Below are positions 1-11,016 of a stretch of 64,000 bases of DNA, one piece after another. The notes under the pieces were generated by a model that did not search any database, had not been told where the DNA came from, and saw only the letters and a list, made by a program, of their open reading frames with translations. Each line of letters begins with the position of its first letter. The first letter of the stretch is position 1. Made by a program: the position numbers and the translations under genes. The stretch comes from Prostheceraeus crozeri (lineage: Eukaryota; Platyhelminthes; Polycladida; Euryleptidae): positions 62,001-126,000 of the forward strand of contig CAJQUW010006313.1 of the NCBI GenBank assembly GCA_907163375.1, written 5' to 3'.

Positions 1-395
1 TGGCTAAATTTTCTAAGAGTGACGCTTCGGTACAGGAATTGCAGGGTAGGCCTACTAGCTTGTGTCCGTGGACAGGTGCCACCCTTCCAGCTAAAAGTTA
101 GTTACCTTAAACTGGTGATATTTGCGTGTGTGTGAAAGACGATCCAACTTTATCCAACTAGCATGACCTCGTGCCTTAGGTGGGGCAAGGATAAGTGAAA
201 ATAAATACGTGTATCAGACGCAATCCCAACATTTTATATGTCTTCCGCAGATAATTTTTGCGAAAGACATCGATAATTTTGTAGGAGTCATTTATTTCTA
301 ATTTCAAGTTACAACTGGGAGCGATTGAATGAATTCATTCCCCACAGTGTGCTGATTCGATTCACGCCGTTCCCTACATCGGTGATGGTGAGGAC
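1..395. other. Unassigned sequence at window start
   Basis: I see no coding or repeat signal here that I can support. It lies upstream of the first visible RAB33 exon, so it is probably intronic or 5' flanking DNA of that gene. Confidence 0.4.
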
Positions 396-1073
396 GTGTC
401 ACATGTTACTCAAACGGATAAAAGATTTCAGCAAAAAATTTTTTTTAAAAGTCTGAGGTGTCTTGCTGAGGAAGTAAATTTACCCTTAACTGATCTCGGC
501 GATGAGTACGCTCGTTTGATTTTTACACATGGTAAAGGTGTTGCCTGCCTTTCAACTCTATATGAGAAAAGACTTCTCTTGAAATACCCACTCTTGAATC
601 TGTGATGGTATTGTGTCCCCACAACATGGTTGTCGAATCGGGGTTCAGCAAAATGAACTTTTTCGCGGATATTTATCAATCTAATACCAGTTTGGGAATG
701 TATATGCATTTTGCATGATCTCCGATAAATTTTGATCGCGGCTCGTTCGAAAATTTCGCGCCACGAACATCATTGATAGCAAGTCATTAATTTGGCAAGT
801 CGGGAATGCAAGACTTTTTGCGATAACAAAATAAAAAACATGGACAGAAGTATCATTGATGAGGCAATGAGGTGCGAAGTTGGTGTTTTCAAAAGAAAAA
901 CGAGTAACGAGATCAGATTACAGATGCAAGCAGCCGAAAAAGACATTCGTGAGGCAGAAACAGCTGTTGAGGCTGCTAAGAGAAGAAATTTAGAACTTCA
1001 GATACAAGGTGATTGTGATACAAGTCACCAAGACAAACTTTCAAATGCGATTGCTTCCAATATGTTTGATTAA
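396..1073 (+). pseudogene. Possible decayed hAT-like transposase C-terminus
   Basis: Three neighbouring reading stretches in different frames look like one broken protein. The first (from 396) ends in KRLLLKYPLLNL. The next frame (about 600-720) continues with VMVLCPHNMVVESGFSKMNF, which resembles the block 'vl..sHg.a.vErgFS.nk' near the C-terminus of some hAT-like transposases. The third (792-1073) is a charged helical segment containing DRSIIDEAMRCEV and EKDIREAETAVEAAKRR. Family assignment rests only on the Glu-Ser-Gly-Phe-Ser block and is weak. At least two frame changes separate the pieces, so it is not functional as it stands. It could instead be another domesticated or unknown protein. 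Confidence 0.3.
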
Positions 1074-3724
1074 TAAAACATTATCAATTGAATTACGAAC
1101 ACTACCTGTCGCAGACCACCCAGACATTCACTTTTATCGAGTGGCATTCGTTTATTTCTCGTTTTTCTCGGTAGACCAAGAAAACGTGTTTCGTAGTACA
1201 GACTTTTGCATGTTGACAACGTGACTTCATGTCAAGTTGGCCTTTACTTTAGTCATGCCATCATCCATGTGTTGACAATTGCATAATCTTACGTGATAAT
1301 TTACATCACACATGAATCGGAAATTGTACCCTGGGTATTGTATTGTTATTAGCAAAAAAGTGATGATGAAGCAAATCCTGAAGTCAAAGCCATGTCGTAG
1401 TGCTTTCCTGTACATGCAGAATTTTTTTACAGTTCCTTTGAGGCCATGGTGCTATAGTTTTTACACGAGTTTAAATTGATGCATGTTGAAAGTACATATG
1501 GGTTACATGCTACAAATGAATGTCATCGTATTTATCAGTCAAGGAATTGGAGACATCAATCCATGCTGGCTTGCCTGAGACTCACGGGAGGCCTATTATC
1601 GAGTTGTCTTAGAAGATTGATGTTGTATCAGTGAAACAAACTGTTCAGTTTATGCGGATGAGTGAGGTGTAATGCATAATATTGATATAGGCCAAAGAAA
1701 TTGGAATGATAATATACACAATTGAATATTTTCCGCTGAATTTTTTTATTACACAGTCACTTTCAGTGTGATTTTCGTGAAATACGTGCAAATAGTCAAA
1801 AGAGTTGATGTGTATAATAATCGTTTTGCATCTACTAATATGTGCAGCCTATTTTCATATAACCACTTGAAACTTTCTGGGTTATTGATTGAAGAATACT
1901 AGATCTATCAATAATGCACTGTTTTGTAAATAAGTTGACTACCGTCTACATTACTACAGTCATAATTATTACGTCAAACTTCGCTTTTCATCAATTCAGA
2001 TTTAGAATATTGATGTGATGATCTAGAAATTTACTATTATTGCCATTATTAGATATTACCGGTACTATTATTATGTGATGATTAGATATTATAGATTTAG
2101 ATATTGACAGTGGAAAGTTTTGATTGAAAATGCTCTAATAGATTTTTCATGAGAGGTAGTTTTGATCTCTGGAATAGGCCGACTTATAGTTAAAAGATTT
2201 ACGGATGGAGTCTGTAAATAACCCACCTCGAATTCAAATCATTGACTACATAATTTTCTCTCTTTGGCAGCCGTCCATTGTCGGAAAATACCTTTTTAGA
2301 AATATTTATCATCTTATCACTATAGGGCTACATAATTGAGCAATATCAATTTAATTGATCGTAAATATACAAGTTGACACTTTTACATCTAAGTTAACAC
2401 GGTTCGATTTGACTGAATAGACCGACTCCATATCAATCCTGTGTGTAGACTCAATTGTTCGTCAATCTTCAAGAAACGTATATGCAGTAGTTCAAGAATG
2501 ATAGATCGGCACCTGGTGCTACTATATCATTTCAGGGCAAAAGATGAACGCCAGCATCAAACAGTGCATTGGCATGTTCACGATAATTGAGTCATTACCG
2601 CAACATGCCAATACGAAACATTCCGTTAAAACGCTTTCGCTATTATAAAGTGTATTAGTTAAGTTAGCACCTAGTATGATTGACTGATGTCAGACGTCTA
2701 CAGAATGGATGGTGCATTATCCTGGGACCGCCTTTGCATGCGTTGAATGATTTATTGTTCTGCAATATTTTCGTTAATTCATAGAATTTATCCCATAAAG
2801 TAACATCTTTGTCCATGTAATATTAGCTTTAATTCACATTGGATATTTAATGTTTATAATCAGTCCTTAAGTTCAATACATGTCATGATAGATTTTGATT
2901 TTTTGATTCTGTCCCTTTTTGGCAGAAAATGTGAATTTTCTAAAAGTATACAAGATTAAGCTCGGCAATTTAAGATTTCTGAAATTCAACACTCTTGCTG
3001 CAACATAACGAAAGCTGGATCCTGAAATAGGTCAAAGGTGCTTTTGTGATGAATACTGTGGACACGTCCATGCTTATCAAATGTATGTTAAAAACATTCA
3101 AATAAAAAATCGATCTGTGACAAGCGATTTTGAAAAGCATCATGATGTATAAACTAATTATTATACATGCTTGTAACACAGAAAAGCCTAAGGTAATACG
3201 TGTATCTGGGAATAAGTCGCAAATTAGCAAATTTTGTGTGAAACTACCCAATATTATCTCTATATTCTGCTTTCTTTTAAATAGAATATGCTGGATAAGT
3301 TTGATTTTTGGAAGAAGCAATTGCCTGGAGCCGGCGCCTCAATATTTTTGAAGGGCTCCGGCTCCGAACCCCTGATTTCTAATCACTCTAAAAATTGTAT
3401 GTGTCAACATTTTTTTTTGTACAAAAATTATGAAGATTTAGCGATTTTTAAACAGGTTGTGCTAATAGAGCCGGTCTCTCAACAGCACGATTAATGTAAA
3501 TGCTGGTTATATTTGCGAACTGACTAAATTTACATAATAATTCACATGATGAATTCTGTAGCTATGTTTTGATTTCAGACATAAATCGTCTTTAAGAAAT
3601 TCATATGCTTGCAACGAAATGAGTAATAGCAGCAATAATGAGCCGCAACTAGTGTACATTCATTTCAATTTTTACCTAAATGTTTGACGTAACATATTCT
3701 TAACTTTGTGTTTGTTCCTTTCAG
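1074..3724. other. AT-rich non-coding stretch before RAB33 microexon
   Basis: No coding exon is recognisable; in particular I find no P-loop (GxxxxGKS/T) that would mark the first RAB33 exon. Around 3324-3375 there is a short GC-rich piece with GGAGCCGG and CTCCGGCTCC blocks. It resembles the ends of the hAT element at 29782-32085 and may be a relic of that family. The last 15 bases before 3725 form a good polypyrimidine tract and acceptor (TTGTTCCTTTCAG). Confidence 0.5.
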
Positions 3725-3746
3725 CTACAAATATGGGATACAGCAG
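3725..3746 (+). CDS. RAB33B: RAB33 microexon (G3 motif)
   Basis: This 22-nt exon reads cta caa ata tgg gat aca gca g, giving LQIWDTA plus the first base of the next Gly. That is the G3/switch II start of a Rab GTPase (WDTAGQE). It is preceded by a strong acceptor (TTCCTTTCAG) and followed by a consensus donor (CAG|GTAAGA). The phase joins exactly to the exon at 10255, restoring WDTAGQERF. The upstream exon with the P-loop and switch I is not in the window, so the gene is 5'-incomplete here. A 22-nt coding exon inside the conserved G domain is unusual. I am confident because both splice sites and the Rab reading frame agree. Confidence 0.88.
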
Positions 3747-4669
3747 GTAAGATGATTTACTCTATTTACGGAAGCTACAACATCTATATTTAGCTGCATT
3801 TAATTATGTGCAACATAGTTTGCATGTGACATTGTCGTTCAATATACTTAAAAGAAACATCAAAACTATATTTGAATATTATTTCTATGAATTAATTTGA
3901 AGACATCAATCGAACCCAATGCTGTAGTCTACACTGTTCTATTATGTATTTTAAGAGATAAGCGAGCGAGCGGCATTTCGATAACTTTGAGCGGTGAGCG
4001 AGTGAAAGGGCGATTATGGATAAATGACCAATGAGCGAGTGGAAGAGGAATTTCGATCCGCTCAAAACACTGCTTGTTTCAGTGCCTCAGTTACCTTGAT
4101 ATCTAAAGAAGTCAGAGGGATTGACTCGATGTTTTTGAACAGCTGATAAAGAAAGTGATTAGCTTTATAAATACCGACTGGTTTGATTGCAAATGTGGAG
4201 TTTAGATATACGAAACAAGTTAAAATATTTTTCAATGCGTTTCACAATTTGGAAGTATTTCAATCTGGAAAAATTGAATCCTACCATCTTTATTAGTGGA
4301 CTTTGATCTTAAAGCGTCTGCACCATCAGTCACTCAAATATTAGCGAAACAATATTTGTGGTTTGCAACACCTGGAAGTTCTGAGGGACTTCTGTAAAAA
4401 AAGGGTTGGAATTCTTTCTTTAGAATCGCTTGCCAACCTGATTGATTTCGAATACTACGACCGTGTAGTTGGACAGGTTTGCCGATGGATTTATTTTGCT
4501 TGATAACGTGATCCGTTGATATTGTGTTCTTTCTAAAATCACAAAAATGCAATAGTCAGACTAAAATTCCGCATTTTTTCACTTCTTTCTATTTAAAAAA
4601 TAATAATAAATGCTGTGACATTTTTGTTGTGATATGCAAGGCGACAAATTTTTTGGATCGAGGCGTTCC

Positions 4670-5345
4670 TTTTTAGAGAGAGAGAGAGGGATTAGTTTAT
4701 TTCAAAATCAAAATCACAAAGTAATAAAGGTTACATCAAATCACGTAAATTATTGACAATCAATGTTGACGACACAACAAAACAGTTCTGTCGGCGTTTT
4801 GTGCAACTTGCCTCAACAAGAATGCGACCGTTTCTTAAATGTGTCGTTACATCGTGTAGAGGATGATCCGAGTCATGACATTTAAGCATAAAAATCTTCA
4901 AAGTATTTCAAGCGTCTTCTTAAAAGGTTTTCAAAAGTATTGGAACATTTACACATGTTAGGACAGATAATCGTCTATGTACGTTTAAAAATCTTGCGGA
5001 TGATGCACTTATGAAAATAGGACAATTCTCCGAAAAGTTGAGTAGCATACAGAAGCAAACTTTGTACATTTGACATAAAGACAATCCATAGCTCGTCGTG
5101 AACAGATCGCAAAACTCTCAGCATGTATAAACGTCTAGAGCAACGTGCCTCAACATCAACAAGATGTGTATTACAGTTTAAATTCGAATTCCACCAAACT
5201 CCCAAAATTTTCAATTTATCCACAATTTCGATGTCACAAGGAAAACAAGTTTACTTTATTCACTCCGCACATTTGAGAGATCTGTGTGCTATCATGCATG
5301 CAAAGTCGGTGAAGATGCCTTTTGCTTTTTGGTAATCAGCTCCTC
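4670..5345 (-). mobile_element. CR1/L2-like LINE fragment (RT C-terminus and 3' end)
   Basis: On the minus strand a reverse-transcriptase C-terminal region is readable. It starts with AKGIFTDF near 5330, a form of the 'NPkKsKeMvIDF' block. It continues through DKLKILGVWWNSNLNCNTHL and RCSRRLYMLRVLRS, the 'kLLGv.i.snLkWn.Hv..i..kasrRLy.Lr.Lrr' signature of CR1/L2-type LINEs. It then reaches a tail with NDTFKKRSHSC and a TTGAAATAAAC-like end close to a short (GA)n at 4675. The 5' part, including most of the RT palm and the endonuclease, is absent, as in a typical 5'-truncated insertion. The frame contains stops. It lies antisense inside the RAB33 intron. Confidence 0.7.
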
Positions 5346-5764
5346 CCGCAATAATTCACGCGTTACAAAAGTTTGGGTTATCCCTCACCTCAGACGTTCG
5401 ATCGATCTCAGTAAAGATTGATATGAGTAGAAACATTATGTGAAAAAGCGATTGATGGAACGGTCCATGATGAAGTAAAGAAACAGTCTTTCGGCATTGT
5501 AGCAGTATTCTTCTGTTCTTTGCGTAAAGTTCATGACATTTTCAGAAAATGTCTTTTATACTGTTTTACTGTGGAGTGAAAAGTTGTAGAGTTCCTTCAA
5601 GATAAAACTCGCATTTCGAAAAATGCACCAGATTTTGTCACTTTTCTAGAACAAATAATGCATGTATGTGCAGAAAGATCAAAAAACTAAAAAATCAAGT
5701 TATGCAAGTCAATGCACAGTAGGAATTCTATTGATCATGCGATAATTAGCAACATAGTGGCCAA

Positions 5765-6478
5765 CAAAATGCCGAGAAGATCGAGCTGCTACTCAGCAAC
5801 AAAAAGACGAAGGACATGAATGTGGGCAACCATGCTGGTCGCGCAGCTGCAGTCAGTGTGAACCAGCCCCACTTTACCTACCTGGGCAGTACCCTGAGCA
5901 ACAGTGGTGACATCGATCTGGAGATCAATAGCAGAATTGGAAAGGTGGCCGCAGTATTGCAGCGGATGTATCCGATCTGGTCAAACTCTGCCATCATCAC
6001 GCTCATCAAGCTGCGGCTGTACAACAGCATTGTACTCCCCACAGGCATCTACGTTTGCGAGACGTGGAAACGCACAGCCAAAACGGATAGACGTCTAAAC
6101 ACTCTCCACCAAGTGTGCCTGCGAAAAAATCCTGAAGGTACCTGGAGAGATCGGGTACGAAAAGACGAAATCCGACGGAGAGCTCGGGCGCGTTCGCTGC
6201 AAGAGGTCGTTGCGAAACGCCGGTTCCGCCTGGTCGGTCATATCCATCGTCTTCCGGACCACCACCCGTCCAAAACGGCGATAACTTGGACTCCCCCGGA
6301 GGTAATCGCAAAAGGGGCCGACCGAAGATAACCGGAGACATACCGTCCAAAACGATCTAAAGATCGTCAACAGCACCTGACATGGATGTCAACGAGTTGC
6401 TGCCGACCGAGAGCGTTGGAAAAATTTGGTCGACTTATGTTTCCGACGGAGCAGGACGGTCTAAGGTAAGGTAAGTAG
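5765..6478 (+). mobile_element. LINE 3' fragment (RT C-terminus, RTE-like tail)
   Basis: The plus strand encodes AEKIELLLSNKKTKDM, then HFTYLGSTLSNSGDIDLEIN, RLYNSIVLPTGIYVCETW, RRLNTLHQVCLRK and FRLVGHIHRLPDH. This is the standard C-terminal series of LINE proteins (YLGS, LYgseTW, LRW.GHv.R). A frame change near 6310 leads to RKRGRPKI and AADRERWKNLVDLCF, which closes the protein. The sequence ends in a short AAGGT repeat (about 6463-6475), matching the simple-repeat 3' tails of RTE-type elements. It is 5'-truncated and sense within the RAB33 intron. Its GC content is clearly higher than the flanks, which suggests a relatively recent arrival. Clade assignment is tentative. Confidence 0.8.
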
Positions 6479-6589
6479 CCAAAGCACATGTACGAACACT
6501 GAAAACGATTAGAAACAATTGAACCAGAAATGAAATAGAATCCGCATGTCGATTATGGCAAGAATAATTGACCGAAAATTTTTATTTGC

Positions 6590-7076
6590 CCTAACTTTCC
6601 TCAAAGCGAGAAAACAGGCTCCAATACCACGAGCAGGAATCTCTCCTTGAAATTATTCACAAAATTTTAAAAACCGCAGTAATATGACTGATATTCGAAA
6701 TTCCGCGGCATCATGGCAAAAATCGAGAATTCCTAATCAGAGGGCCTATTCACCATAGTCATGGACACCATAAAGGAAGACGAAGGTGGAGCAAAATTGG
6801 AGCTGTTTTTGGTTTACGTATGATATGGTGATGAAGAACAATCATCTTCTATATGCAATACTTAGGGCCAAGATCTTTCTAAACCTTCGCTCGTCAGCTG
6901 GTATTGAAAGGATTCTCTCCTGTACTAGACTCGTACATTCTACTGTTCGCAATCGTCTCCATGCCAGCAAAGTTGGTCGTTTGGTCCATATTCCTGACTG
7001 CAAAAATGAGCGGGAAGCATGTTCCTATGCTGGAGCATTACAACATCGAAGAAGATTACAATGACGAAGAATGCTA
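6590..7076 (+). pseudogene. hAT-type transposase C-terminal relic
   Basis: The frame 6786-7064 contains FLNLRSSAGIERILSCTRLV followed by HSTVRNRLHASKVGRLVHI. It matches the hAT C-terminal dimerisation region (consensus 'pa.SaasERvFStag.iv...RnrL....v..Lv.i'). The expected WW.....yP block upstream is not recognisable and the preceding 200 bases contain stops, so only the end of a decayed copy is left. No inverted ends or target duplication could be assigned. It could also be a fragment of a domesticated ZBED-type gene, but the flanking decay argues for a dead transposon. Confidence 0.55.
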
Positions 7077-8421
7077 ACGAGAGACGTATATACTAACCTG
7101 TAGTTGATTTGTCCCGTGACTTTCGGTTGGTCTCTTTATGAGTTTGTTACAGTCTTCTGTGGAACAGGTTTTGTTTCCGTTTCGTTTTAATTGTTTTAAA
7201 AAAATTGATTCATTCGAACGTTGTTTTGATTGAGGGTTAAAACCACAGACAAAGCAATTTATCTCTGTGGTCAAAACAATCAGGCTTAACAAAGGCCTTA
7301 AGACAACAAAAGGAAAAAGTGAGGGCATCATTTTTTTGCTAGTCCTAGTGGTGAATTCTGGATGCAGTAATTATTCGGATAATTGAATAGCCTAATTGCT
7401 TAATCTATAAAACGAAGACAAAGTCAATAATAAATTGTAAGCTTTCGACTACGTCTTTGTCAATTCAATAAAACAGCAACTATTTATAAACAGAACAATG
7501 AGATATGAAGGTAAATATTTTTGACAGTATACCACAGAAAATTTTCAAAATGAAATTCATTAGTATTGCATGTACGAGTAAGTTGACGAAGAATGTTAAC
7601 GATAATGATGTTACTTGCATAGTTGCCCCTGCTGCGCTATTTTAGCGCACTGCGCTATTTCGATGTTTTCTGCGCTATCGCGCTCTTTTTGAGTGATGCT
7701 GCGCTAATTTGATGCCCAAGCTAAAAAATGATAAAAGTGATATCTCTAACATATATTACTGTACACGAGTTCTTCACTTATTCATTTGATTGCCGCGGAT
7801 TTTCAAGTTTCCAAATCTATTTCTACATTGTTGCTGATTTAAGTGGCATGTGAGATTACTTTGTAGCTAAATGACATAAATTTACCTGTAAACAGATCAG
7901 TATTATTGTTTCTACTGAATTCGCCATATGTACGTGAGAATGGATGGTTTTTATTCTTGGAATTCTTGACAGAGTGTAACAATATGACAAATTGAAAATT
8001 CTAATTTGACAACTATAATTTAATTTGTGTTTCAACAAACTGAATAGCATAATGACGATTTCTTGAAGCTTCTTCCATGCGAATTTCCATCCAAATATTA
8101 TCGATTAACAAATCAATGAACAATGGTCGCATTGGATGCATTTTTTGAAGCATGCAAGGAATCCCCGAGCTGCTGTATCAAGGAGGCATTTCATCATTAG
8201 ATCATTGGGCCCAATTCATAATTTAGAGAAATATCTCCAATGTGAAAGTACTCTCATCCACACCCTTCTCATAAATTTGATTTCATTGTGCAACTACATG
8301 CCTCTGCGGTTTTCTGAAACCAGAGGTCATCACGGAATCCCAAGATATCAAGCTGAGTTCCCTGGATTATGAAAAGAAATATAATCAACTGTCCGAGGAT
8401 CAGCTTATAGTCCGGCGGTCA

Positions 8422-9098
8422 GAGCGAGTTTCTGCAGGGACCGAGGCCGAAAATAAGACTTCTACAGAATGATGTGGCTACTACGAATCTGCGCGTCTGC
8501 CGAGATCTTTCTGGTTCCTCTTCTTGTCAGACACGGTAAAAGAAGAACCTGCATCAATGCCATGCGAAGCCGATTGCAGTTGGGTTGAAATTTTCTATGT
8601 TTTCGCTTATTAAGCAAAAAATGCCAAGTCTAGAGGCATTAAGTTTGACATAGATTGTCTTCAGGGCATTTCCCATGATATGGATGTGTTGTTATCATGT
8701 TTCTGATCGACAATGTATGCGAGAATGTGGTTGATGTGGATTAAATTGCTCAAAATTCTTGTGCTTGCCGACATTAGGAGGCTTGCCAAATCTGAATATG
8801 TTAGGCTTCACATGATAGCTAGCATGAACATGATAGAAAATGACCTGAAGACATTCCATCTCACGAATTATGACTCTGGGCTTACTACTTTTCGTTTAAT
8901 CATAGAAAACACATAACACTTCATTTTGACCAAAAACTGCAATCTGTGTCCTATTGGATTAACATGTGATATTCTTTGATCCTGTCTGACAAGAAGAGGA
9001 ACCAGGCAGAACTCGGCAGACGCACGGACTCGTGGTAGCCACATCATTTTGTGAAAGTCTCATTTTCGGCCTCGTTCCTTGCAGAAGCTCGTTCTGGC
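8422..9098. repeat. Internal inverted repeat, arms about 115 bp
   Basis: The left arm, 8422-8535, begins GAGCGAGTTTCTGCAGGGAC and ends CTTCTTGTCAGACACGG. The right arm, 8979-9098, is its diverged reverse complement (starts CCTGTCTGACAAGAAGAGG, ends AGAAGCTCGTTCTGGC). Arms agree at roughly 85-90% by eye, over a spacer of about 440 bp. The right arm overlaps the start of the transposase-like segment, so the left arm is probably an inverted internal duplication. Confidence 0.65.
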
Positions 9099-9345
9099 TA
9101 CCGAACTATTTTCCTGGGAGACAAGCTCGGGTATCTTAAAAATCTCTGTATACCAGACAGCTCGATTTTACTGCCAAGTCAAGAAATTCTATGGAAGGTT
9201 GACGGAAAGACTTTTCGACTATCTTCCACCAGGCGATCGACTTCTCTGTGCGGTGGTATTTTTGGATCCAGCAACTTAATTCAGCTAGTGGAAGAGGCCA
9301 AACGTGTGGATAAAACTGCAGCGGAACTGGATAAGCGCTAACTGA
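9079..9345 (+). pseudogene. hAT-like transposase fragment inside the TIR element
   Basis: The readable segment contains VKKFYGRLTERLFDYLPPGD and LLCAVVFLDPAT. This resembles the region before the C-terminal dimerisation domain of some hAT-like transposases, where a 'fy..l..yl...lP..d.ll....vldP' block occurs. Two frames are open in parallel and stops soon follow. The helical KRVDKTAAELDKR segment is in another frame. Similarity is by pattern only, so the family is uncertain. Confidence 0.4.
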
Positions 9346-10254
9346 AGTTACGTGAACGATGGTCAACCCGTCAGCATCCGAGAAGGCATGCTCAAACAAA
9401 TGAGTAGCATGATCCATAGACAGTTTGACACAAATCTTCTATCATGGTCGATTTAATGACACAATTCTACCCAAAGAACGTTGTTTTTTTAAATTAGATT
9501 TGATTTTTTTTAAATTGTTATTCAGATTGTATTTTTGTCATCCAGTAGATACTTTGTTCTTCAACAATTTTTATTAGTTTTAACATGCACAAGGTGTCTG
9601 AAATTAAGTTCGTATGCCTAGTGAGTATTTTTTGGAGGTAAGTTGGTGCAATCTACTAATGTTTCTTACATAATGTAACGCACAGGTATGTACATAATAG
9701 AACGTACATAGCTGTATACGCACATAAGTAAACTTTTACTTTGACATATTTCGACATTTTTATCTAAACCGATTGTCTAGAGCGGCTGCGCTATTTTGCT
9801 TGGCCTGCGCTCTTTTCATGATTTTCTCGAGTGGCAACTATGGTTGCATGTACAAAAAGTACGTTGATGATCCGGAAATTCAATTCTCACAAAAAATTAA
9901 TCCCTCAATGAAACCCGTCAATAATCCCACCCACTCCCGTCCTCGGGATTAATCCCTTGACAACCCTGTCTGCAATAGGCTGTGAACAAGCCGTCAAGGG
10001 TGATATGAGAACAGTACAGAAGTGAGGGAGAAAGAAGCGAAGCTGTATGTAACCCAATGTTTCCTGTGAAACTTTTATTATGCACTAAAGAGTTATTGGA
10101 TATAAAAGGTAACGTGAGAATTGAGCTGTAACTCGAAAATATTTCTGTCATAATAAAACAAAATAGTAATGATTGCATTCAAAAAGTCGTGTTTTCTTTT
10201 ATTGAAACGTTCATGCTTTCCGCCTAGTAAGTAAATATTTTTTGAAATTTGCAG

Positions 10255-10778
10255 GTCAGGAACGATTTCGACGCAGCATGGTTCCTCATTATTATCGCAG
10301 CGTGAATGCTGTTGTTTTCGTCTATGATATCACCAAGCCTGAAACATTCTATAATCTTCCGTTTTGGATAGAGGAATGTAATCACTACAATCTTACCTCG
10401 GAAATTCCGAGACTTTTGGTTGGAAATAAATGTGACGAAATTGAATCGGCAGCAGGTAAAGAAGATGGAGATGTCTCTCGTCCGTCGCTTGGTCCAATAG
10501 TTGGAACTCATGTTGCTCAGAGATTCGCAGACGAGCACCAAATGCCTTTATTTGAAACTTCTGCGAAAGACGATAGTCGTGCTGATCACGTCGAGGCCAT
10601 CTTTCTCACCTTAGCTCACAAACTTCGAAATTCTAAGCCAATGATGGCTCCCAGCTATGGACGAAGTCTAAGCAATAATAGTGCTTATTCTAATGTGCAA
10701 GACCGGCCGTACGCTCCTAATGGTGCGCGGACTATGTCTGTCGATGAACCTCCACACTCTGGTTTCTCCTGTTGTTGA
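10255..10778 (+). CDS. RAB33B: RAB33 terminal exon (Rab-family small GTPase)
   Basis: Joined to the microexon at 3725-3746, this exon continues a Rab GTPase: [46 protein letters not shown] (G4), PLFETSAK (G5), [13 protein letters not shown]. The wording HYYRsV.AVVFVYD, PfWIEEC and AHKL is specific to RAB33. The protein ends GFSCC, a di-cysteine geranylgeranylation signal for membrane anchoring. In other animals RAB33 acts at the Golgi in retrograde traffic and, through ATG16L1, in autophagosome formation. Compared with vertebrate RAB33B (from memory) there are about 12 extra residues after NKCDEIES ([14 protein letters not shown]), between G4 and helix 4, and a Ser/Asn-rich tail. Residues 1 to about 60 are outside the window. 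The stop is TGA at 10776-10778. Confidence 0.92.
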
Positions 10779-11010
10779 AATCTATTCCTTCCCCAGTGTA
10801 TCCTCATTTACTATTATTCAGTCATTCAAGAACACTGCAGTATTAGCATGGTCCAAGAGTTTCTACTACTTTCTGCCCACTGTCGTCAGTAAATAATGAT
10901 TGCAATGTCAGATGTGGTTAGATCGTGGATTGAAAATGCACCTGTTTACTCTAGAATCCGGATCTTGTATCAGGGATCCATGATGTCATTTGAAATTCTA
11001 GATTATAATG

Positions 11011-11016
11011 AATAAA
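11011..11016 (+). promoter_or_regulatory. Polyadenylation signal of RAB33
   Basis: AATAAA lies 233 bases after the RAB33 stop codon in an AT-rich 3' UTR. It is the first canonical signal downstream of the stop, so it is the likely 3' end signal. Confidence 0.6.

Larger units (their letters stand above)
7618..9842. mobile_element. 2.2 kb DNA transposon with CATAGTTGCC inverted ends
   Basis: The left end reads CATAGTTGCCCCTG and the right end, reversed, CATAGTTGCCACTC. Both ends carry subterminal repeats of TGCGCTATTTT and TGCGCTC. The 8 bases outside each end (gttacttg and gttgcatg) match at six positions, consistent with an old 8-bp target duplication of hAT type. Inside are a transposase relic (9079-9345) and a 115-bp inverted pair (8422-8535 and 8979-9098). 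The length is close to that of a shortened hAT element. The superfamily call rests on the duplication length and the internal coding relic. Confidence 0.6.
3747..10254 (+). other. RAB33 intron, repeat-filled
   Basis: This 6.5 kb GT-AG intron runs from GTAAGA at 3747 to TTTGAAATTTGCAG at 10254. It holds a minus-strand CR1/L2-like LINE fragment, a plus-strand LINE 3' fragment, a hAT-type transposase relic and a 2.2 kb element with inverted ends. The pieces between them (3747-4669, 5346-5764, 7077-7617, 9843-10254) show nothing I can name. Confidence 0.8.

Noticed and set aside
3324-3375. GC-rich GGAGCCGG block as a second hAT insertion
   Set aside because: Too short and without paired ends; at most a relic.
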